NCBI GenBank assembly: GCA_021372695.1
Contig: JAJFTY010000057.1
Span: forward strand, 1 to 28,252
DNA: 28,252 nucleotides
Direction: 5' to 3'
From: Deltaproteobacteria bacterium
Lineage (GTDB): Bacteria > Desulfobacterota > Syntrophia > Syntrophales > UBA5619
Part shown: positions 1 through 8,174 of the stretch, piece by piece
Position numbering within the stretch: the stretch's first letter is position 1
Layout of the letters: every line of letters starts with the position of its first letter
Translations under genes and position numbers: made by a program
Notes under the pieces: generated by a model
Database searches by the model: none
What the model saw: the letters and a program-made list of their open reading frames with translations, nothing else
Told to the model about the DNA's origin: nothing

Positions 1-181
1 TGACGATATCGATGCTTTGTGCGATAAACTCGCTTCTCCAGGAATTGAACGAACAATAAATGAAGGGAAATGCGTCTGATTTTGGGGGTATGTTTGGGGG
101 CATTGCGAAAGGCGAGAATATGAAAAGTGCGTATAAAAGCCATACGATACTTTCCCTATTTGGATGACCCTCTCCCAGACG
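1..181. other. Upstream segment without a confident gene
   Basis: No gene can be supported here. Two short open tails run in from the window edge on the plus strand. One stops at TAA 57-59 and the other at TGA 77-79. Either could be the last codons of a gene lying outside the window, but neither is recognisable and their codons are less GC-rich at the third position than the real genes nearby. A short direct repeat of the form TTTGGGGG(T/C)AT occurs at about 80-103. A TATAAA hexamer at 132-137 has no convincing -35 partner. Confidence 0.4.
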
Positions 182-219
182 AACAGGGCACTCGGCCGCG
201 GCCGAGTGCCCTGTTTTTC
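182..219 (+). terminator. Intrinsic terminator, perfect palindrome plus T-run
   Basis: Positions 182-215 form a perfect 34-nt self-complementary sequence centred between 198 and 199. The stem is GC-rich and T-rich sequence (TTTTTC) follows it, which is the classic Rho-independent form. It ends about 60 bp before the aminotransferase start. It therefore either ends transcription of the gene outside the left edge or acts as an attenuator for the aminotransferase. No clear promoter was found between it and position 281. Confidence 0.8.
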
Positions 220-280
220 ATTTTCCGGTGCGGTCTCGTAGAAATCAGGATCGATCGTGGATCGGAAAAGAGGATGAAAA

Positions 281-1579
281 ATGGCACTGTACTCGGACAG
301 GGCGATGCGTATCGACAGTGAAAATGCATTCAAGATCGGACCTCAAATCCGAAAGCTTGAGGAGAGCGGCCGGGAGATCGTCAAGTGCAATATCGGCGAG
401 CCCGATTTCCCCGTTCCGGGTTTCATCAAGGAGGAGGTCAAACGCCAGATCGATCTGGACAACACCCATTACTGCGATCCCCAGGGGATACCTGCCCTGC
501 GGGCGACGATCGCGAAACAGATTTCCGACACGCGGGGGATCAAAGCCGAGGCGGAGCGGGTGGTCGTTTTCCCGGGAGGGAAACCTCCGATCGGCCTTTG
601 CCAACAGACCTATTGCGGTCCGGGGGACGAGGTGGTCTATCCCAGCCCCGGTTTTCCGATCTACGAATCCTTCGTTCCCTACGTCGGCGCGACGCCGGTC
701 CCCCTCCATCTAAGAGAGGAGAACGAATTTTCCCTCTCCGGCGAACAGCTCGCGTCGGTCCTGACCAAACGGACCAAGCTGATCTTCCTCAATTTCCCCT
801 CGAACCCGACCGGGGGCGTGGCATCCCCCGAGCAGCTGGCCGAGATCGCTGCGGTCATCCGGAGTCGGTGCAGCGGCGACGTCCGCATCTACTCCGATGA
901 AATCTACGAGCATATCCTCTTCGACGGCCACGTCCACCACAGCATCGCCTCCTGCCCGGGCATGGAGCGCGACACGATCATCGTCAGCGGCGCCTCCAAG
1001 AGTTTCGCCTGGACGGGCGGGAGGATCGGCTGGGCCCTCTTCCCCACGCGGGAGGAGGCGGAGGTCTTCAAGAACCTCAACATCAACTACTTCTCCTGCA
1101 CCGCCGCCTACAATCAGGAGGGGGTGCGCCTGGGGCTGGAATCTCCCGAGGGGCCGGTCGCGATCCGGAAGATGGTGGAAATCTTCCAGCTGCGCCGCAA
1201 TCTGGTCGTGGACGGACTGAATGGAATTCCGGGGATCCGCTGCCTGAAGCCGAAAGGGACCTTCTACGTCTTTCCCAACGTGGAGGGGGCCTGCCGGTAC
1301 CTGGGGATCCTGAAGGCCTTCGCGGGGCTCCCCGAGGCGATCCGGGGGAAGACCAGTCCCTCGACCCTGTTCCAGATGTTCCTCCTGTACGTTCACGGTG
1401 TGGCGACGATGGACCGCAAATCCTTCGGCCGGATCGGCGCGGAGCCGTTCCACTACCTGAGGCTTTCGATCGCCACGGGCACGGAGGAGCTGAAAAAAGG
1501 GGTGGCGAGGATCGCGGCCGGGGCCGTGGACCGGGACGGGTTCAAGCGGTTCTTCGACGCCGGCGAACACCTCTTCTAA
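281..1579 (+). CDS. Class I/II pyridoxal-phosphate aminotransferase
   Basis: This is a fold-type I PLP aminotransferase of the aspartate/alanine/aromatic group, 432 residues and full length. Visible landmarks are NIGEPDFP near residue 37, the NPTG loop at 175-178, SDEIYE with the pyridine-nitrogen Asp near 206, and SGASKSFAWTGGRIGW with the Schiff-base lysine K240. A C-terminal LRLSIA supplies the substrate-carboxylate Arg. The start at 281 is preceded by AGAGGATG; an in-frame ATG at 305 is less well placed. The gene converges on lpdA and their stop codons overlap by a few bases. It sits beside the glycine cleavage genes, so a role in amino-acid nitrogen transfer linked to glycine or serine is plausible. 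Substrate specificity cannot be read from sequence; aspartate, alanine and glyoxylate are all possible partners. Confidence 0.9.
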   Translation: MALYSDRAMRIDSENAFKIGPQIRKLEESGREIVKCNIGEPDFPVPGFIKEEVKRQIDLDNTHYCDPQGIPALRATIAKQISDTRGIKAEAERVVVFPGGKPPIGLCQQTYCGPGDEVVYPSPGFPIYESFVPYVGATPVPLHLREENEFSLSGEQLASVLTKRTKLIFLNFPSNPTGGVASPEQLAEIAAVIRSRCSGDVRIYSDEIYEHILFDGHVHHSIASCPGMERDTIIVSGASKSFAWTGGRIGWALFPTREEAEVFKNLNINYFSCTAAYNQEGVRLGLESPEGPVAIRKMVEIFQLRRNLVVDGLNGIPGIRCLKPKGTFYVFPNVEGACRYLGILKAFAGLPEAIRGKTSPSTLFQMFLLYVHGVATMDRKSFGRIGAEPFHYLRLSIATGTEELKKGVARIAAGAVDRDGFKRFFDAGEHLF

Positions 1580-3021
1580 AGACTCAGCACCTCGCTCAGC
1601 GTTGGGTGGGGAATGATCCATTCCTCGAGCTGCCGGCGATCGAGGCCCGCGGAGATCGCGAGGCCGAGCGGCGCGATCAGCTCGCCGGCTTGGTCGCCCA
1701 CGATTGTCGCTCCCGCCAGCGTCTGCTTCTCTCCATCGAAGAGCAGCTTGACAAAGCCGGGGCCCAGAAGCGCGGTGCGGGCGGTGATGTTGGCGGCGAA
1801 ATCCGCCCGGTGGACCTCGGGAACGATGCCCTGTCGGCGGGCCTGCTCCTCGGTCAGGCCGACCCGGGCGACCTGCGGGTGGGTATAGACCACGTCGGGG
1901 AGCGCCTCCTCCCGATAGACAGCTTGGCCGCTGCCGCAGAGACGGTCGGCCAGGATTTTCCCCTGCCGCATCGCCCGGTGGGCGAGCATCATCCCGCCGG
2001 TGACGTCGCCGATGGCGTAGATCCAGGGAACGTTCGTCATCTGCCGCTCATCGACGTTGACGCCCCGCCGGTCGTAGCGTATCCCCAGGGCATTCAGTTG
2101 CGCTTCATCAAGCCGCGGTTTTCGCCCGGTGCAGATCAGCGCATAATCCGCGGAGAGATCGAGGGTGCCGGATGGTGAGATCCCCGGGGCGTTTCCGGAG
2201 CCGCTGTCCGGCGTCCCGGGGCCGGAAGCCTCCCGGGCGGGCGGGATCTCGCCAGCGCGCCCAGCCGGAACGGCGAGGAGCTGCACCCCTGCGCCGGTCT
2301 CCCGGATCGATTCCATCCGTACATTCGTGTGGACAACGACCCCCAGCTTCTTCAACTCCTGCGTCAGCAGCGTCGCTGCTTCCGCGTCTTCGCCGGGAAG
2401 GATCTGCCCCAACATTTCGATCAGGGTCACCCGGACGCCCAGTTCCGCGTAGAGTGTCGCGAACTCGACGCCGATGACGCTCCCCCCGACGATGAGAAGG
2501 CTCGCCGGCAGCGTCGGAAGGGAGAGGAGGCCGTCGGAGGTGAGGATCCGCTCCGAGAGGATCACGCCGGGCGGCAGGCTGGGTTCCGACCCCCAGGCGA
2601 CGATCAGATTCCGGGCCGAGAGAGTGGAAGAGGCTCCATCCGGGGCGGTCCATTCCACCTCGCCCGGGGAGAGGATGCGCCCCGTGCCGTTCTTCATCAC
2701 GCAGCCGCTCTCCGTCAGGGACTTCCCGACGCCCATCGCGGAGATCTTCACGATCTGCTCCTGATGCCGCTTCATCGCCGCATAATCGAAGGTAGGGTCC
2801 GCCACCCGAACGCCCATCCGCCCGAGCTTCTTGAGCTCCGCGTAACGCTTACTGCACGAGAGCAGCGCCTTGGTGGGAATGCATCCCCGATGGGTGCAGG
2901 TTCCGCCCCACCCCTGCTGCTCGACGATCGCCGTCCGCGCCCCCCGTTGGGCCGCCCGAACCGCCGCCGCATGGCCTCCGGGCCCTGCCCCGACCACCAC
3001 GATGTTGAATTCCTCCGGCAT
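1576..3021 (-). CDS. lpdA: Dihydrolipoyl dehydrogenase (E3 / glycine cleavage L-protein)
   Basis: This FAD- and NAD-dependent oxidoreductase reoxidises dihydrolipoyl groups, here most likely on GcvH. From the start at 3021 the protein has 481 residues. It shows the FAD dinucleotide-binding GAGPGG at 11-16, the redox disulfide GGTCTHRGCIPTK with C42 and C47, the NAD-binding GGSVIGVEFA near 180, and the C-terminal HPTLSE with the His-Glu base pair. The start was chosen because AGGAGGAGG lies just upstream; an upstream ATG at 3087 lies in the promoter region. An odd Gly/Pro/Ser/Ala-rich insertion occupies about residues 251-285, before the conserved ICTGRKP. The gene diverges from the Lrp-glycine cleavage operon, which fits service to that complex. 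Confidence 0.95.
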   Translation of the reverse strand: MPEEFNIVVVGAGPGGHAAAVRAAQRGARTAIVEQQGWGGTCTHRGCIPTKALLSCSKRYAELKKLGRMGVRVADPTFDYAAMKRHQEQIVKISAMGVGKSLTESGCVMKNGTGRILSPGEVEWTAPDGASSTLSARNLIVAWGSEPSLPPGVILSERILTSDGLLSLPTLPASLLIVGGSVIGVEFATLYAELGVRVTLIEMLGQILPGEDAEAATLLTQELKKLGVVVHTNVRMESIRETGAGVQLLAVPAGRAGEIPPAREASGPGTPDSGSGNAPGISPSGTLDLSADYALICTGRKPRLDEAQLNALGIRYDRRGVNVDERQMTNVPWIYAIGDVTGGMMLAHRAMRQGKILADRLCGSGQAVYREEALPDVVYTHPQVARVGLTEEQARRQGIVPEVHRADFAANITARTALLGPGFVKLLFDGEKQTLAGATIVGDQAGELIAPLGLAISAGLDRRQLEEWIIPHPTLSEVLSL

Positions 3022-3062
3022 GAGACACCTCCTCCTGTTTTCTGAAAACGATGTTTGGCGAA

Positions 3063-3091
3063 ATATTATCACAATTTTTTTATGCAAACAA
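3063..3091 (-). promoter_or_regulatory. Promoter of lpdA
   Basis: On the minus strand TTGTTT (3091-3086) and TAATAT (3068-3063) are separated by 17 bp. This is a good sigma70-type match in an AT-rich stretch about 40 bp upstream of the lpdA start. It is back-to-back with the promoter for the Lrp gene, so one regulator bound between them could control both directions. Confidence 0.6.
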
Positions 3092-3109
3092 CAATATGCG
3101 AGTATTTAA

Positions 3110-3138
3110 TTGACAGATAGATCAATCGGATGTATGTT
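3110..3138 (+). promoter_or_regulatory. Promoter of the lrp-gcv operon
   Basis: TTGACA at 3110-3115 and TATGTT at 3133-3138 are spaced exactly 17 bp apart. Transcription would start near 3145, just ahead of the GAGGGGA ribosome-binding site of the Lrp gene. Because the -10 element overlaps an in-frame ATG at 3130, it argues for translation starting at 3160. No other promoter of this quality was seen before gcvH, so it may drive the whole glycine cleavage operon. Confidence 0.65.
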
Positions 3139-3159
3139 GCCCACCTGAGGGGAAGAACA

Positions 3160-3603
3160 ATGAAAATCGATGAAACCAACCTGGCCATCATCAAGCATCT
3201 GCGGGACGGCCGCAAATCCTTCAAGGCGATTGCCGATGATCTGTCGATCACGGAAAACACGGTCCGGGCGCGGGTCAACCGTCTGACCGAAGAGGGGGTG
3301 CTCGAGGTGACGGGGCTCGTGGACCCCGAGGCCATTCCGGGGCATCGGCTGGTTATGGTGGGCATCAAACTCGGTACGATGGATCTGGTCAACAAGGGAG
3401 AGGAGATCAGCCGCCTGAAGAATGTCGTCTCGGTCTGCGTGGTGACCGGACGGTACGACCTGATCCTGACGGTGCTTTTGAACGATGAGCACGATCTCCT
3501 CTGGTTTTTCACCGAGGAGATGTCACGGGTTTCGGATGTGCAATCCGCGGAAACCTTCGTGGTCTACAAGAGCTATAACCTGAGGGTTCCGTATATTCTT
3601 TAG
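3160..3603 (+). CDS. Lrp/AsnC-family transcriptional regulator
   Basis: The protein has 147 residues from the ATG at 3160, which has GAGGGGA about 7 bases upstream. The N-terminal third is the Lrp helix-turn-helix (DETNLAIIKHLRDGR, then ADDLSITENTVRARVNRL). The rest is the RAM/AsnC effector domain (VVSVCVVTGRYDLILTVL). Members bind DNA as dimers to octamers and sense small amino acids. The gene is first in the glycine cleavage operon and diverges from lpdA, so it is most likely the local sensor of glycine, serine or a related amino acid, acting on the shared 138-bp promoter region. That target and ligand are inference. Confidence 0.9.
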   Translation: MKIDETNLAIIKHLRDGRKSFKAIADDLSITENTVRARVNRLTEEGVLEVTGLVDPEAIPGHRLVMVGIKLGTMDLVNKGEEISRLKNVVSVCVVTGRYDLILTVLLNDEHDLLWFFTEEMSRVSDVQSAETFVVYKSYNLRVPYIL

Positions 3604-3713
3604 TGGTCCGTCCTGCCGGGCATTTCGCGGCATCTCGACAGAGGCCGGCGGCGGATCGGCGGACCGCAAAACGATTCTGAATCCCCGCATGGGAGATGGA
3701 AGAGGAAGAAGTC

Positions 3714-6359
3714 ATGGGTGACCTGAATAAGACCGTTCTGCACGACCGACACGTCGCCCTGGGGGCGACCATGGTCGATTTCGGCGGCTGGCACATGCCG
3801 CTCCAGTATAAAACCGGGATCGTGGAGGAGCATCTTGCCACGCGGAAGTCGGCGGGCCTCTTCGACGTCTCCCACATGGGGCGATTCGTCGTCCGCGGGG
3901 CCGGGGCCCTGGCCTTCCTGCAGCACGTTCTCTCCAACAATGCCGCTGCGCTGGATGCCGGTTTTGCGCAGTATACGATGATCCCGGACGACCGGGGGGG
4001 CGCCATCGACGACGCCTATCTCTACCGTTTCTTGCCGGACGAATACCTGCTCGTGGTGAATGCCGCCAACCGGGCCGCCGATTGGCGGCATCTCTCCGCT
4101 CTGCTGCCCCGCTTTCCGGGGGCGGAAATGGAGGATGTCTCCGGATCGGTTGCCATGATCTCGCTCCAGGGTCCTGCTTCGCGGGCTATTCTCGAGGCGC
4201 TCATCGGCGCCGACGGTCTGCCGGAGCCCCTCAAGAACGCCCTGACATCCGCCTCCTTCCAGGGGAAGACGCTGCGGATCTCCCGGACCGGGTACACGGG
4301 AGAGCCGCTCGGTTTCGAATTCTTCTTGGATGCGGCCGATGCGCCGCGGTTCTGGGACCTCTGCCTAGAGAGGGGGGCGGTCCCGGTGGGGCTGGGGGCG
4401 CGGGACACCCTGCGGCTGGAGGCGGGCCTGCCCCTCTACGGCCATGAACTGGGCAAGGACCCTGCAGGCAGTGAGATCCCCATCTTCGCCTGTCCGCTCG
4501 CCCGTTTCGCCGTCAGTCTCTCGCCGCTGAAGGGGGAGTTCATCGGCCGCGAGGTCCTGACCCGCCAATGGGATGCCTGGAAGGGGATTCAGAAAGAGGA
4601 TTACCGCTTGTTGACGGATCTCCCCCGGAGGATCGTCCCCTTCGCCCTGCGCGGAAAGGGGATCGCCAGGGCGGGATTTCGCGTCTTCAAGGGCGCGGAG
4701 GAGGTCGGCTTCGTGACGAGCGGGACGATGGTCCCCTGCTGGAAGACCGACGGCACCGGGCTTTCAACCCGTTTCACCGGCGAAAGGGAGATGCGGGCGA
4801 TAGGCCTGATGCTGGTGGACAGCCGCCTGAAGAAAGACGATTTGGTCGGGATCGAGATCCGGGGAAACCGGGTCGATGCCGTCGTGGTCCCCTGGCATCT
4901 GCGCTCCGATACGCCGCCCTATGCCATGCCGATTCTGCCGCGGCCGGCGGAGGGCGGGAAGGAACCGCCTACCGATGCGTGGCCGGGAAAGGCCCTCGAC
5001 CTGCTGACCCGGGCGGTCCGGAACACCCGCTGGCGGCAGACGGAGTGCGTCAATCTCATTCCATCCGAACAGACCGTCTCGCCGATGGTGCGGCGCCTGA
5101 CCATGATGGACCCGGCCCACCGCTATGCCGAGCACCGCGCCGTCCGTTCGTACTACGATGCGGACATCTTCTACTATCAAGGAACGGCGTTCATCGAGGA
5201 GGTCGAGAACCTTCTCCGGACAGAGATGACGCGCTACCTGGGATGCCGGAAGGTCGAACCCCGGGTGATCAGCGGGCAGATGGCCAATGCCGTGGTCTTC
5301 AGCGCCCTCGTCGACTATCTCAACCGCGGCGACACGAAAGCGGAACAGCGGCGGATCGGCCCGGTCCTGAACAACCATCTGATCCGGGGCGGCCACCTGA
5401 GCGCCCAGCCCATGGGCGCGCTGCACAACTTCGTCAGGATCGATCCGCGCACGGAAAAGCCGGCGGTCGTGAACTTTCCGGTTCTGCCGGAGAATCCTTA
5501 CAAGATCGACGTGGAGGCAGCGCTGCGGGTCATCGACGAGCACCGGCCCGAGCTGATCATCTTCGGCAAGAGCATGGTCCTGCACCGCGAACCGGTCCGG
5601 GAGATCCGGGAGTTCCTCCAGGAGCAGAAGATCGGGTCCATCATCCTCTACGACATGGCCCACGTTCTGGGACTGGTCGGACCCCATTTCCAGGAGCCTT
5701 TCGCCGAAGGGGCGGATCTGGTCACCGGCTCCACCCACAAGACCTTTTTCGGCACGCAGCGGGGCGTCGTGGCCGGGAACTGGCGGGAGGAGGAGAAGGA
5801 GTACGCCCTCTGGGAGTTCGTGGAGAACCGGACCTTCCCGGGGAGCGTCAGCAACCATCACCTGGGGACCCTGCTCGGGCTGCTCATGGCCGCCTACGAG
5901 ATGAACGCCTTCCGGGACCCTTACCAGCAGGCGGTCATCGGGAATGCCAAGGCCTTTGCCGCGGCGCTCCGGGAGACGGGGCTGCGGGTGGCGGGGGATC
6001 CGGCGATTGCTTTCACGGAGACCCACCAGGTGGTCGTGAAGGTGGAGTATGCGAAGGGCGTGGAGGCGGCACGCCGTCTCGAAGAAAGCAACATCATCTG
6101 CAACTACCAGGCGGCGCCCGACGAAGAGGGGTTCACGGCAGCCGGTGCACTCAGGCTGGGGGTGCAGGAGATGACCCGCTTCGGTATGGAGCCGGACGAT
6201 TTCCGGACCCTTGCCCAGTACATCCATGATGTCGTGACGGACGGCCGATCGGTCCGGGATGAGGTGGCGGCATTCCGGAAGCGGTTTCTGACGATGTGCT
6301 ACTGCTTCACCGAGGAACGGTTTGGCGACGTGATGGACAAGCTGCACCGGCTGATATAG
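3714..6359 (+). CDS. gcvT: Aminomethyltransferase (GcvT) fused to serine hydroxymethyltransferase
   Basis: One uninterrupted frame of 881 residues carries two enzymes. Residues 1 to about 405 are the glycine cleavage T-protein: GGWHMPLQY near 24, FDVSHMGRF near 50, GGAIDD with the catalytic-type Asp at 99-100, RTGYTGEPLGFEF, GLGARDTLRLEAGLPLYGHE and a GcvT C-terminal domain ending at PWHLRSD. After a short Pro-rich linker, about 420-881 is a diverged SHMT: NLIPSEQTVSPMVR, LYDMAHVLGL, and the PLP site TGSTHKT with K676. GcvT makes 5,10-methylene-tetrahydrofolate from aminomethyl-lipoyl-GcvH; SHMT combines that with glycine to give serine, so the fusion joins consecutive steps. The start at 3714 was preferred over 3696 because GGAAGAGGAAG precedes it. 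The SHMT half is longer than the roughly 415-residue norm and could have altered specificity. Confidence 0.9.
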   Translation: MGDLNKTVLHDRHVALGATMVDFGGWHMPLQYKTGIVEEHLATRKSAGLFDVSHMGRFVVRGAGALAFLQHVLSNNAAALDAGFAQYTMIPDDRGGAIDDAYLYRFLPDEYLLVVNAANRAADWRHLSALLPRFPGAEMEDVSGSVAMISLQGPASRAILEALIGADGLPEPLKNALTSASFQGKTLRISRTGYTGEPLGFEFFLDAADAPRFWDLCLERGAVPVGLGARDTLRLEAGLPLYGHELGKDPAGSEIPIFACPLARFAVSLSPLKGEFIGREVLTRQWDAWKGIQKEDYRLLTDLPRRIVPFALRGKGIARAGFRVFKGAEEVGFVTSGTMVPCWKTDGTGLSTRFTGEREMRAIGLMLVDSRLKKDDLVGIEIRGNRVDAVVVPWHLRSDTPPYAMPILPRPAEGGKEPPTDAWPGKALDLLTRAVRNTRWRQTECVNLIPSEQTVSPMVRRLTMMDPAHRYAEHRAVRSYYDADIFYYQGTAFIEEVENLLRTEMTRYLGCRKVEPRVISGQMANAVVFSALVDYLNRGDTKAEQRRIGPVLNNHLIRGGHLSAQPMGALHNFVRIDPRTEKPAVVNFPVLPENPYKIDVEAALRVIDEHRPELIIFGKSMVLHREPVREIREFLQEQKIGSIILYDMAHVLGLVGPHFQEPFAEGADLVTGSTHKTFFGTQRGVVAGNWREEEKEYALWEFVENRTFPGSVSNHHLGTLLGLLMAAYEMNAFRDPYQQAVIGNAKAFAAALRETGLRVAGDPAIAFTETHQVVVKVEYAKGVEAARRLEESNIICNYQAAPDEEGFTAAGALRLGVQEMTRFGMEPDDFRTLAQYIHDVVTDGRSVRDEVAAFRKRFLTMCYCFTEERFGDVMDKLHRLI

Positions 6360-6383
6360 GCGCTTTCATGACAGGCGTGGATC

Positions 6384-6411
6384 GACTCCGGCAGGCACTC
6401 CTGCCGGGGTC
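6384..6411 (+). other. Stem-loop between gcvT-SHMT and gcvH
   Basis: A 12-bp stem with one G-U pair closes a CACT tetraloop; its core is CCGGCAGG/CCTGCCGG. No T-run follows, so it is unlikely to be a simple terminator. It lies in the 76-bp gap before the strong gcvH ribosome-binding site and could adjust message stability or expression of gcvH relative to the fusion. Confidence 0.5.
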
Positions 6412-6435
6412 CTATCATAACTTACTGGAGGAACG

Positions 6436-6840
6436 ATGAAGAAGATCGAGGATGTCCGGTTGCCCGAGGAGCTCAGGTACAGTGCGGATCATGAATGGGT
6501 CGGTCTGGAGGGTGACCTGGCGCGCGTGGGTCTGACCGATTACGCCCAGGACCAACTCGGAGACGTCGTCTATGTGGAACTGCCCGCCGTCGGGGCGCGA
6601 TTCGCGCAGGGTGCGGTCTTTGCCACGGTGGAGTCGGTGAAATCGGTCTCCGAATGTTTCATGCCCCTTTCCGGGGAAATCGCCGCCGTGAACGGCCCGC
6701 TCGCGGACAACCCCGCCCTGCTGAACGAGAGCCCCTATGGCGATGGTTGGATGGTCCAAGTGAAACCCGACGACCCCGCGGCCTTTACCCAACTCCTGAC
6801 GGCGGAGGGCTACCGCGCCCGTTTGAAGGGAGGGGCTTAG
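6436..6840 (+). CDS. gcvH: Glycine cleavage system H protein
   Basis: The lipoyl-carrying shuttle protein of the glycine cleavage complex, 134 residues and full length. It shows YSADHEWVGLEG near 15, GLTDYAQDQLGDVVYVELP at 32-50 and the lipoylation site VESVKSVSE with K69. NESPYGDGWMVQV is the usual C-terminal motif. The aminomethyl group made by the P-protein is held on K69-lipoate and passed to GcvT; the reduced lipoate is reoxidised by LpdA. TGGAGGAACG sits just before the ATG. The gene is followed two bases later by gcvPA and is almost certainly co-translated with it. Confidence 0.97.
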   Translation: MKKIEDVRLPEELRYSADHEWVGLEGDLARVGLTDYAQDQLGDVVYVELPAVGARFAQGAVFATVESVKSVSECFMPLSGEIAAVNGPLADNPALLNESPYGDGWMVQVKPDDPAAFTQLLTAEGYRARLKGGA

Positions 6841-6842
6841 GG

Positions 6843-8174
6843 ATGCGCTACCTGCCCCACACCGAGGCGGATATCGCCGCCATGCTCGACGTGGTCGGCC
6901 AGAAAAAGCTCGACGACCTCTTCTCTTCAATACCGGCGGATTGCCGTTTCGGGGGTGCGTTGAATCTGCCTACCGCCATGAGCGAATGGGCGCTGGAGGG
7001 GCATGTCGGCGAACTCGCCGGCCGGATGGCTGTCCCACCGGACCATTCCCTCTTCCTGGGTGCCGGGAGCTACGACCATTACATCCCCGCGACGGTCTCG
7101 GCGCTTCTGGGCCGTTCCGAGTTCGTCACCTCCTACACGCCCTACCAGCCGGAGATGCTCCAGGGGACGCTGCAGGGGATTTACGAGTACCAGACCCTGG
7201 CGGCCCGGCTGCTCGGGATGGAAGTGGCCACGGCCTCCCACTACGACGGCGCGACGGCGCTCGCCGAGGCGCTTCTGATGGCGATCCGCATCACCGGCCG
7301 GAAGAGGGCGGCGATCTCCCGGGCGATCCACCCCCACTACCGCCAGGTCGTCCGGACCTACTTCGCCCCCACCGGGTATGAACTCCTGGAGATCCCCTGT
7401 CTGGAAACGGGAACGACGGACATCGGACGACTGGCAGATGCGCATGATCTGGCTGCGATCGCCATCCAGTCGCCGAACTTCTTCGGCTGCATCGAAGACC
7501 TGCAGGCAGCGGCGGAGCAGGCCCATTCCGGGGGCGCGCTCCTGGTCGCGGGCTTCACCGAGGCGCTGGCGTACGGGCTCCTGAAGAGCCCGGGGAGCCA
7601 GGGGGCCGATATCGCGGCCGGCGAGGGGCAGAGCCTGGGGATTCCCCGCTCCTTCGGCGGCCCGGCCCTGGGCATGCTCGCCAGCCGGAAAAAGCACATG
7701 CGAAACCTGCCCGGGCGGCTCGTGGGACAGACGAAGGACCGGGAGGGGAGGCGGGGCTTCGTGCTCACGCTGGCCACCCGGGAGCAGCACATCCGCCGGG
7801 AGAAGGCGACCTCGAACATCTGCTCCAACAACAGCCTCTGCGCGCTTGCCGCGGCCATGTACATGGCCTCCCTCGGCGGCACCGGCTTCCGGGAACTGGC
7901 CAGACTCAACCACGACAAGGCGGAATACCTGAAGAGCGCGCTTCGGGATGCGGGATGCGCGATCCCCTTTTCCGGCCATACCTTCAACGAATTCGTCGTC
8001 CGCTTTCCCGGCGGTTTCGACTGCGGGTACCGGCGGCTGCTCGAAACGAAGATCGTGGCCGGGTTTCCGCTCGGCGCTCACTATCCCGAACTGGCCGATT
8101 GCGGTTTGATCTGTGTCACCGAGACGTGCGGCCGGGAAGAGATGGACCGTCTGGTCCGGGAGGTGGCATCATGA
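6843..8174 (+). CDS. gcvPA: Glycine dehydrogenase (decarboxylating) subunit 1
   Basis: The N-terminal half of the glycine decarboxylase P-protein, encoded separately as in many bacteria and archaea; 443 residues. Typical stretches are MRYLPHTEADIAAML at the start, FLGAGSYDHYIPATV, FVTSYTPYQPEMLQGTLQG, YQTLAARLLGME and the C-terminal REQHIRREKATSNICSN. This subunit helps form the active site, but the PLP lysine is on subunit 2. The start at 6843 is set by GGGAGGGG upstream and by the close match to the family N-terminus. It overlaps gcvPB by ATGA, a sign of coupled translation and a 1:1 product ratio. Confidence 0.97.
   Translation: MRYLPHTEADIAAMLDVVGQKKLDDLFSSIPADCRFGGALNLPTAMSEWALEGHVGELAGRMAVPPDHSLFLGAGSYDHYIPATVSALLGRSEFVTSYTPYQPEMLQGTLQGIYEYQTLAARLLGMEVATASHYDGATALAEALLMAIRITGRKRAAISRAIHPHYRQVVRTYFAPTGYELLEIPCLETGTTDIGRLADAHDLAAIAIQSPNFFGCIEDLQAAAEQAHSGGALLVAGFTEALAYGLLKSPGSQGADIAAGEGQSLGIPRSFGGPALGMLASRKKHMRNLPGRLVGQTKDREGRRGFVLTLATREQHIRREKATSNICSNNSLCALAAAMYMASLGGTGFRELARLNHDKAEYLKSALRDAGCAIPFSGHTFNEFVVRFPGGFDCGYRRLLETKIVAGFPLGAHYPELADCGLICVTETCGREEMDRLVREVAS

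Noticed and set aside
3130..3159. Upstream ATG for the Lrp gene
   Set aside because: It overlaps the -10 region of the TTGACA-17-TATGTT promoter and has no ribosome-binding site; the ATG at 3160 has GAGGGGA.
3604..3713. Possible glycine riboswitch ahead of the gcvT fusion
   Set aside because: No glycine-aptamer core motifs or expression platform were found; only a weak, distant GGTCCG/CGGACC pairing exists.
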